DNA from: Craterostigma plantagineum
Lineage: Eukaryota; Streptophyta; Magnoliopsida; Lamiales; Linderniaceae
Direction of reading: 5' to 3'
Assembly: GCA_027422505.1 (NCBI GenBank)
Contig: JAPQWV010000498.1
Location: 372,001 to 436,000, forward strand
Length of the DNA stretch: 64,000 nt
In this document: piece after piece, positions 56,395 through 64,000 of the stretch
How the letters are laid out: every line of letters starts with the position of its first letter
Position numbering within the stretch: position 1 is the first letter of the stretch
The notes under the pieces: generated by a model
What the model was told of the DNA's origin: nothing
The model's database searches: none
What the model saw: only the letters and a program-made list of their open reading frames with translations
Made by a program: the position numbers and the translations under genes

Positions 56395-56739
56395 TGTTAG
56401 GAATATATTATTGTGTTCAATTATGTTAATCATATATGTCCTGTAATTATTACCAAGCCTAGGACTTAATTGTAAATATATCCGACTTGTAGATATATTA
56501 GTAATATTGGGCCCGTTAGCCCATTAGGGCTTATGTGTATAAATACCCTAAACACATTAGTGTTTAGGGTTGCTGATTCATTAATAGAGTTGACGACTTT
56601 GCTGAAGAACCCGCGCGCTCTCTGTTCCAACTCTACAATCCTTCTCGTGGTATTACCAATTTATTGCTTCCGTTATTCATCGTATCAGGTAATACTAATC
56701 CTATGAATCAGTTCAAGGTTGGATAAAATCGGCCTAACA
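56395..56739 (+). repeat. 3' LTR
   Basis: 345 bp, identical to the 5' LTR as far as can be read. It is followed by the TATAT target duplication. Confidence 0.93.
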
Positions 56740-56879
56740 TATATACATCATATCTTCTTCAAATTCCAACACCACCATTTTGCTCAAACGAGAAATGTGA
56801 TATACATTGTCCTTATCTCGAACCTTAAAATTCCAAGAATTAATTCTATAAGTATCATTAGGCTTCTCTCGCCTTGTAT

Positions 56880-56883
<4 letters not shown>

Positions 56884-56933
<50 letters not shown>
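56884..56933. repeat. (CT)n in CASP-like upstream region
   Basis: About 25 CT units ending 80 bases before the CASP-like start codon. It is probably in the 5' UTR or core promoter. Confidence 0.9.
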
Positions 56934-56936
<3 letters not shown>

Positions 56937-57014
56937 ATCACCTAAAAATAAAATACAACTATTGACAAAACCATTGAAAGCACATCTCATTACAAATCCA
57001 ACAAGAACTTCGTA

Positions 57015-57642
57015 ATGACACAACTACTCATTAGGGTTTTAATCAGCTGCACAACGCTTGCTGCTGCAATATTTATGTTCACCGACAAACAAAGCGTCGT
57101 CGTATATGGGATCGAAGTCGATGCGAGCTATAGCTATTCACCTGCCTTTATGTATATCAAAAAATAGTCTTTTTTCAAAACTCATTTATTACCATATACT
57201 TATATCGTATAAACAATTATTATTGCAGGTACTTCGCTTATGCAAACATCTTCGTGTCTGCAATATCACTTGCCGCACTTCTTGCCTTATTTCTCTTCGA
57301 GACAAAGTCGATGAGCTCGTCCCATTACTTCTACCTCTCCGTGCATGATTCCGTACGTTTTCATTTAGCTAAAAATGATTTACTTTAGCTAAAAAAAAGA
57401 TTTGATTTTTAATAATTGTATTGTTGCAGGTAATCACAATAATACTTGTCTCGGCTTGTGCTGCTGCTACTGCAATAAGCTACGTGGGCAAATATGGAAA
57501 TACACACACTGGCTGGGTTGCTATATGTGACCACTTCGGACGTTTCTGCAATAGAATCATAGTTTCGTCGGCTTTGTCTTATTTCGGACTTATTCTTTCT
57601 TTTATCCTCACCGTTTCTTCTTCCAACAAAATCCGTGTTTGA
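57015..57642 (+). CDS. CASP-like protein (CASPL1-type)
   Basis: Three exons: 57015-57151, 57229-57352, 57430-57642, in phase, 157 aa. There are four hydrophobic segments: LLIRVLISCTTLAAAIFMF, the one around YFAYANIFVSAISLAALLAL, the one around VITIILVSACAAATAISYVG, and the C-terminal SSALSYFGLILSFILTV. The family signatures are TDKQ after helix 1, and YVGKYGNTHTGWVAICDHFG with CNR between helices 3 and 4. CASP-like proteins are plasma-membrane scaffolds related to Casparian-strip organisers. The short N-terminus is set by an in-frame stop upstream of the ATG. Confidence 0.88.
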
Positions 57643-57958
57643 TATGATTTCGCAATTATGGAAATTGTATTACGTCCAATAAATTGTTTATGTACGTTGT
57701 GGAGAATAATGTGAATCATTTATATAAAAAAATTTGCTTTATAACAGTTTTTTTATTTTTGTTTTCGCAAAATCAAATTTGGAATTGGGCTTGAAGTTTT
57801 GATTCAAGCCCACTTAAATATGGGCCAATAAAGGCCCATTAACCGAAACATCACCACAGCTGCTAGCATGAACGCACTGCAGTTCGCAAGCACAATTGGG
57901 GAGACGATAGTGATCAAAATCATCAGAAATCAACTCGATTGTCGATAGTGGATTAAGG
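57643..57958. other. Intergenic promoter region with site-II motifs
   Basis: Lies between the CASP-like and aminotransferase genes. TATGGGCC and AGGCCCAT near 57820-57840 are site-II type elements, likely for the aminotransferase gene. No gene seen. Confidence 0.5.
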
Positions 57959-59708
57959 ATGAGCTGTTCGTACATGTTTTCTATCTCACCCACCGGCCTC
58001 CAGTGCCGGCGGTCAATCCCCAGGCGCCACCTTATCGCCGCCGCCGCCGCCACGCCACCCCATAACGTGGACGTGTGCTTACCAGATTCCAGCCAAGATC
58101 AGGCAAGTCATCTCAAGAGTTCGCAGGTGATTTCTGAGGATAGCAGGTACATTGTAGGCACTTATGCGAGGACTCCCATAGTTTTGTCTAGTGGCGTGGG
58201 CTGTAAATTGATTGACGTCGATGGGCGAGAGTATTTGGACCTTACCTCTGGCGTCGCCGTGAACGCCTTAGGCCACGGAGACGCCGATTGGGTGCGTGCA
58301 GTTGTAGATCAAGCTGGCGTTCTAGCGCATGTTAGTAATATCTATTACTCTGTTCCTCAGGTACCTTGAAACTCTGCTTTCCCCTTTTCTCTTCAGCTCT
58401 ATTGATCTATTTGTCTGTTTTCGGGGTTTTCCCACGGGAAAGAATTAGTAATTTTCTGGGTGACTAGAGAAGAATCCAAAGTCATCTGCATGGTTTGATT
58501 TTATTGAATAGATGTTTTACCTTATTTCAGGAAGACAGAATTTTGATATATTAATCAAGTGATAATTTTCCTTATCCGTTCCTCGTCTCGAAAATAGCTT
58601 GATTTGCGTTGCTCATTTCGATCGGGTTTTCGTTTAATTTGGTTTAACATGCGATTCTAGGTGGACCTTGCAAAGCGCCTCGTCAACTCCTCGTTCGCAG
58701 ATAGAGTGTTCTTCTGCAACTCGGGCACCGAAGCAAACGAAGCCGCCATCAAATTCTCCCGAAAATTCCAAAGATTCGCAAGCCCCAACTCGACAAATCC
58801 GCCGACAGAGTTCATCTCCTTCACAAACAGCTTCCACGGCAGAACGATGGGAGCACTCTCACTTACCAGCAAAGAACACTACAGAACGCCCTTCGAACCC
58901 CTCATGCCCGGCGTAACCTTCCTAGAATACGGCGACGCTCAATCAGCCGTACGAACAATCCAAACAGGGAAATTCGCCGCCGTTTTCGTGGAGCCCATCC
59001 AAGGCGAAGGTGGGATACACATCGCCACGAAGGAGTTCTTACAGTCCCTACGCAATGCCTGCGATAAGTCAGGCTGTCTCCTAGTGTACGATGAGGTAAA
59101 AGATCATTTCATTTCCATCCATACACTGTGATGTTAAGCAAATCTATATAGGGTTTAATGGAGTTCTCGCCCCTACTAAGGTACAATGCGGTTTGGGTCG
59201 AACGGGGAATCTGTGGGCCCACGAAGCATACGATGTGTACCCAGACATAATGACTCTAGCTAAACCACTAGCAGGCGGCTTACCAATAGGAGCTGTGTTG
59301 GTCAAAGAAAGGGTGGCTAAAGCATTAGCTCATGGCGATCATGGAAGTACATTCTCAGGCAGCCCTTTGGTATGCAGCGCTGCAATCTCAGTATTCGACA
59401 AAATATCGAACCCTAGATTCTTAGAGGACGTGTCGAGCAAAGGTCTGTATTTCAGGCAACTTTTGGCGAGGAAATTAGGTAAGAACTCCCACGTGAGGGA
59501 AGTACGAGGTATTGGGCTTATTGTTGGGATAGAGCTAGACGTGCCTGCGTCTCCTTTGGTGGATGAATGTCGGAGATTTGGGGTTCTTGTTCTGACGGCG
59601 GGAAAGGGGAACGTTGTAAGGATCGTTCCTCCGTTGGTTATTGGGAAGGATGAGTTGGACTTTGCTGCTGAGGTTTTGCACAACTGCTTGCCTGTTCTTG
59701 ATGAATAA
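57959..59708 (+). CDS. Acetylornithine aminotransferase, plastid-type
   Basis: Three exons: 57959-58360, 58661-59095, 59181-59708, in phase, 454 aa. The first 50 or so residues (Ser/Arg/Ala-rich, few acidic) fit a chloroplast/mitochondrial transit peptide. Class-III aminotransferase motifs are [60 protein letters not shown], and the PLP-binding Lys in [13 protein letters not shown]. The enzyme converts N-acetylglutamate semialdehyde and glutamate to N-acetylornithine and 2-oxoglutarate in arginine synthesis. Length and motifs match Arabidopsis WIN1/TUP5. No lesions seen. Confidence 0.93.
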
Positions 59709-60451
59709 GATGTTAGAAGCTAAGCTAGTTTTGCCCTTAGTGGCACTTGAAAGAGGGTAATTAAGTTATCATGATCAGTTGTAAAACATGCTTTGGGAGA
59801 CACAGATACCGTTATGACAGTTAGAAAATCGGTTGCCCATACCTCTTCTAGAAGAAGACAGAGGCACTATTATGCTACTCTTTGTTGATATGAAACGTAC
59901 ATTGTTTTCCCTCAGCATCAAGATATATCACATGGTCCCCCGAGACACTATTCTATTCTTTATTGCAGCAGCCTTTGACTAGAAAATTCTGATTTGGTTA
60001 TTGTGATCATTATTATCCGTTTAGTTATTACCGTTTTTTGTCCTCCATTTATTTTCTAGTTGGAAGCACGTACGTGGAAATGTCCGACGACGACGACCGA
60101 GGGATGGGCAATTTATGCAGATGCAATTGATACTCCATAGTTTTGAGTTACATTTTGTTGTTCTTTGTGAATCCTATAGATGCTCGAGCGAACCCATCTC
60201 TAACTAGAAAACAAATAGAGACAATTCGGAACTTGTCACGGCATTAACAAAGAAATCGAAATTGTGAAGGGACAAACTATGAAGTAAATTTAGGAAGACA
60301 AAGAAAGAAGCGTGATAGAAAACCCTAGTGTCCATATGAGGACAACCTCTTTGCCTTAATCAACGTTATGCTTCACATCAAGACTCCTACCTTGTTACTT
60401 TGTTTTCTTCTCCTTGCTATTTGAGCACTAATTAAGGAAACAAATCCGAAA

Positions 60452-60509
<58 letters not shown>

Positions 60510-62150
60510 GTGTTCATTAGTTCCGTTGTAAGAGCATCTCCAATCCACGTCATAAAAATACAAATATTACACAAATACAGTTGTTACGGTGCTTTTAAAC
60601 CAAACCATAAACTCTACCGACCAATTGACTCTATTTTTACACTAAAAATCAAATTCCTATATATTACTATCATAATTGACTTATTGAACTTAATTATATA
60701 AAATTAAAAAGTCAACATTTATAATTATCAATATTTAATAATTAAATAAATTAAAAAGGCGAATATCAATAAATAAAAGAAAATTATATTATTTTTACTT
60801 TTATTATTATAAGATATATCAAATATTTCAAATATTTCAAATATATTTTATATATTTCAAATATAATAAATATATTTTATTAAATAAATATATATAAATA
60901 GAAACTGAAACTCTATTTTTTGTGTTAAAAATGTGTTCTTTAGAACTAGAATTTCTCTGCTAATCAACACAATATTTGTGTTAAATATAGAGTCACATTG
61001 GAGTAGAAGCGTACTCTATTTTTGTGTCTTATACAAAAATAAAGTACCCGTTGGCGATGCCTTTAGAATACTTTGTATTGCGTCTCTATTCTCAATTGAT
61101 TGTAACTATAATATGATAAACCTCTATCACTATATCAAAATTTTATTTATTCAAACTATGCCAAGGACATGTAAAAAATGGTACTGACACATTTCAAGAC
61201 AAATGAAAGAGTCATACAAGGCCCTATCGGCCATAACTCTAGTCTGCATTCTCCAAGACAGGTCTACCCCAAGGCTGGACCCTCTTGAGCCGACCTTACA
61301 TCGGTGGATATTATATAATAAAATATATTTATTATATTATAATAGATACATGAACATAAATGTCGGACGAGATAACATATGTAATAATTGTATATAGGGT
61401 AAAAAAAATTCAAAAACAATGTGCAAAATATAGGGTTTGATGGTAGCATTGATCAATTCATATTCGTTATTAATGGCGTTGGGCATAAGTCGAAACTGAC
61501 AAGAAAGGTGGGAAGTTAATGTACGAAAACGACAAAGGAATGGAGAAGAAAGAACTTCCTCCTCATACATACCCTCAGACAAGAAACGTCAAACTACCAC
61601 GATAGACTGTTATAGAGACGTCATGTCCATTCTTTCGACTTCAATCGTACGTGCTTAAAAAATTTAATTTAATTATTTTTTTTTGGGGTGGAAGATATTA
61701 AGTTTCAGTCCTATTGCAGATAAATAGAAAGATTCCTTCAATCTTGTAAAGGTGTTTTTTTTTTTTTTTTCTAAGCAGTCATGTCTCGTCCGAGATTCAA
61801 ACTCGGCATATGAACAAGCATCATAACTGAAAATTTAACTGTATAAACCAGAGATAAAAAAGAAAAGAAATTAGATATATATATAATACAATCGAAGTCG
61901 AATTAACATACAAGCTTAAACATGTTCTCAGTGTTATATAATCAATCATCCCAAGCTTCCATTCCATACAATCTGGTCCGGTGAAAAAGAAAAATAAAAG
62001 TAAAAATTAGAAGAAAAAAAAAACAGTAAATGAGCATAATTAATAATATGACAATACATTATTAAATTACATCAAATTTTCAGACAGTGAATGATATGGC
62101 TTACCAGAAGCTTGTAGGCCAGGGTATTTATTCATTTATTTTTAATTAAA
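59709..62150. other. AT-rich intergenic region with (CT)n
   Basis: No gene supported. It holds a (CT)n tract at 60453-60505 and very AT-rich sequence at 60640-60900 with TATTTCAAATA repeats. Short frames lack motifs. Confidence 0.5.
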
Positions 62151-63777
62151 TTAATTAAACGAAAACAAGCCGCTGTTGCTGACTCCTGACTGGTTCGTAG
62201 CTTTGTATCTATGCTCATCAACTTCCCACAAGCCTTGTCTATGATCCTGAAAGTGAATTATAATCTGTATTGGATAATTATATTTGCAATGAAATTGTGA
62301 AACGTCCATTATATAAATATATAATATGCTCAAACCTGAGGAATATCATTTCAGATATGGGCATGGTGAAGCAGAAGATTATTATTATTAGCAGAGTTAT
62401 CCACGAATATTGGATAATGGTCGGCTGTAAAAAATATGGGGCTCATTTGTTGCATGCCTTGCGTTATTGTCGAGGGCAAGTTATTTAAATCCTGCATGAG
62501 AATATATATAGAGATATATATATATATAGATATACGTGACATGAAACCATATATATTATTTGCACAATGATGGGATTTAGATGTTTACCTGATGAGGCCT
62601 AACCATGAATGATTCCAAGTCAATCCCAAAGTCGTAGGAAATGGGATTAATAGAAGCTAGCTTCATCGAGAGGAACTGTTGCATAATAGATACAGTTGGG
62701 AAAAAAAAAATACCATCTTTACGAAGAAAAAAATTATTAGATAAATATAATAATCACCTCCACTTGATTTTGGAGCGATTGGACATAGTTTATTATCTCA
62801 TCCAACATGAGGGCCTTTCCCGTAACCTGTTTTATCACATGTGTGTGTCAGAAAATAAGCATGCAAATGCAAACAGATATATTTAATTAAATCAGTTCAA
62901 AATTTTCAAACAAAAAAATAACGATATCAACAACAATGAATTATTGAAAGGCTTGACCTTTTCACAGCCAGGGACAAGGGCCTGTAGCTGTTTCATTCTC
63001 TCGCTAATCTTCTCCCTCCTTACCTGAAACATTACGCATTTAAAGCTGTAATAATAATAATAATAATGTGTTCTCACGCCATGTCATCATCCATGCAATA
63101 AAATTAAATTCAATATATATATGTATGTATAGTATTATTACTCTTTCAGCTAGGCTGTGACTATCAGTGGCTTGGCCCCTCCTTGCCCTAACATGAATGT
63201 AGGCGCCAGTTGCAGCAGCAGCAGCAGCTTTCTTCAATTCGTTTGACTTATTCTTCTCATCGCTTATTCCTTCGTCTTTCGCTTTCTTCTTCACCTTCTT
63301 CCCCTTCATTACATCACAATCTCAGCAGTTCAAGAAGCACGAAAACCCTAAGTATAATATGGAAGATTCGTAATTATATACCTTGGACTGAGCAGAATAA
63401 TTTGCAGAAGAAGAAGAAGAGCCCACGTTAGATTTCCTCTTTCTCTCCATTGAAGAATCCTTTTTCTGCTGCAAAGCAGTGAGTACTGAAGAGGATTCAA
63501 CAGTAGTATTGTTACTGTTATGAGCAGCAGCGAGGAAATTGGGGCCATTGCTGTTAGCATTAAAATGGGAAAGTAGAGAAGATTTTGGTTCCTCAAAATA
63601 AGATCCAACAAGCAGCTTATTAACGGTGTTATTATTATTATTATTATTATTTGAAGGAGGTGATGAGTAGTAAGTACTCGTCGTCAACTGCTGCTGCTGC
63701 AAAGACGATGATGATTGAAGCAGAAGAGTACTACTGTTGTGGTTTTGCTGCTGAATTGATGAAGAAAAAGATGCCAT
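62151..63777 (-). CDS. bHLH transcription factor (BEE/CIB/bHLH137 group) with a nonsense codon
   Basis: Exons: 63382-63777, 63142-63303, 62958-63023, 62758-62826, 62589-62675, 62336-62491, 62151-62246. The first 130 residues are Gln/Asn/Ser-rich. The bHLH is preceded by AYIHVRARRGQATDSHSLAE and reads RREKISERMKQLQALVPGCE, then KVTGKALMLDEIINYVQSLQ, then QVEFLSMKLA, with the His/Glu/Arg E-box-contact residues. This group acts in brassinosteroid, light or flowering responses; the exact orthologue is not settled. In exon 6 an in-frame TGA (62351-62353) ends the protein at 306 aa. Reading past it continues in phase into a last exon (DHRQGLWEVDEHRYKATNQS...LFSFN) of the kind conserved in this group. 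Either the last 37 residues are newly lost or one base is wrong. Confidence 0.87.
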
Positions 63778-64000
63778 TTTTGTTTATGTTTAATTCGAGA
63801 AAGTGATAGAAGAGAGAGGAGGTGTTTTCTTGAGAATTGTGTGATGAAAGGTAACAACTCTTGTTGCAAAGGTTTAATGGTTTTGAGGAATATATAAAGG
63901 GAGAGATAGATATGGTTTCTGATAAGGAAAAAAAAACATGTACTTTCTTAAATTATTTCCCCATTCGGTAAATAGTTATTTATATATTTTGACTGGTCTA
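63778..64000. promoter_or_regulatory. bHLH gene 5' region
   Basis: Upstream of the bHLH start on the minus strand. A TATA-like TATATA lies near 63890-63895. No other gene before the window edge. Confidence 0.4.

Larger units (their letters stand above)
50643..56739 (+). mobile_element. Complete non-autonomous LTR retrotransposon, 6.1 kb
   Basis: Two 345-bp LTRs (50643-50987, 56395-56739) look identical by eye. They begin TGTTAGG and end CCTAACA, and are flanked by TATAT at 50638-50642 and 56740-56744. A primer site TGGTATCAGAGCC (initiator Met-tRNA type) follows 2 bases after the 5' LTR, and a polypurine tract AAAGGGGGAGA precedes the 3' LTR. The interior encodes only one long ORF (52455-53624). 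No reverse transcriptase, RNase H, integrase or protease motifs were found on either strand. It must be mobilised in trans. The WVPK motifs of its ORF suggest a Copia ancestry. Matching LTRs imply very recent insertion. Confidence 0.9.

Overview
This is a 64 kb piece of a flowering-plant nuclear genome, most likely a eudicot. The coding regions are rich in GT-AG introns and sit in AT-rich spacers full of (TA)n and (CT)n microsatellites. The proteins belong to plant families: PLS-DYW PPR, CYP94B, LPR multicopper oxidase, PIN, CASP-like, PAR1 and DUF3339. Retroelements carry an initiator-Met-tRNA primer site. I could not assign a species.

Layout, left part. A block of about 12.2 kb (called A here) occurs twice in the same orientation, at about 210-12453 and about 29207-41410. 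Each copy carries a GDSL esterase/lipase gene, a DYW-type PPR gene, a 5'-truncated LINE, a CYP94B cytochrome P450 gene and the 3' end of an elongation factor 1-delta gene. The copies are nearly identical, with one residue difference in CYP94B. The left copy is preceded by the last exon of a CCCH zinc-finger gene. The right copy runs on into the complete EF-1-delta gene. Between the copies lies a 16.8 kb segment (B, 12454-29206). B starts inside a GH1 beta-glucosidase gene that lacks its 5' exons, then holds an LPR-type multicopper oxidase, a flavin-containing monooxygenase and a PAR1 gene, and ends inside a PIN auxin-efflux-carrier gene that lacks its 5' exons. Both terminal genes of B are therefore cut at the A/B junctions. 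From memory of Arabidopsis locus numbers, CCCH-GDSL-CYP94B and LPR-PIN are two separate ancestral neighbourhoods, so two unrelated loci appear joined here, either by a real rearrangement or by assembly.

Layout, right part (41.4-64 kb). This holds complete EF-1-delta and DUF3339 genes facing away from each other, a solo LTR with a very GC-rich core and a perfect 5-bp target duplication, an Atos/FAM214-like gene, a complete 6.1 kb non-autonomous LTR retrotransposon with apparently identical LTRs, a CASP-like gene, an acetylornithine aminotransferase gene, and a bHLH transcription-factor gene with a nonsense codon before its conserved last exon.

Functions. The genes do not form one pathway. CYP94B (jasmonate-isoleucine turnover), PIN (auxin transport) and LPR (root phosphate/iron response) are regulatory genes. 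EF-1-delta, acetylornithine aminotransferase and the PPR protein are housekeeping or organelle functions. Several genes (GH1, LPR, PIN, bHLH) carry single-base lesions. Three of these four lie in segment B and fit homopolymer indels, so recent pseudogenisation and base-calling error must both be considered. The least familiar element is the young LTR retrotransposon at 50643-56739. It has one coiled-coil/basic ORF and no recognisable polymerase or integrase. Its leader has a dense CGACAT motif array, two homologous hairpins follow the ORF, and its 3' part has repeated polypurine tracts.

All calls come from reading the sequence by eye. Family assignments rest on recognised motifs and remembered family members, not on searches.
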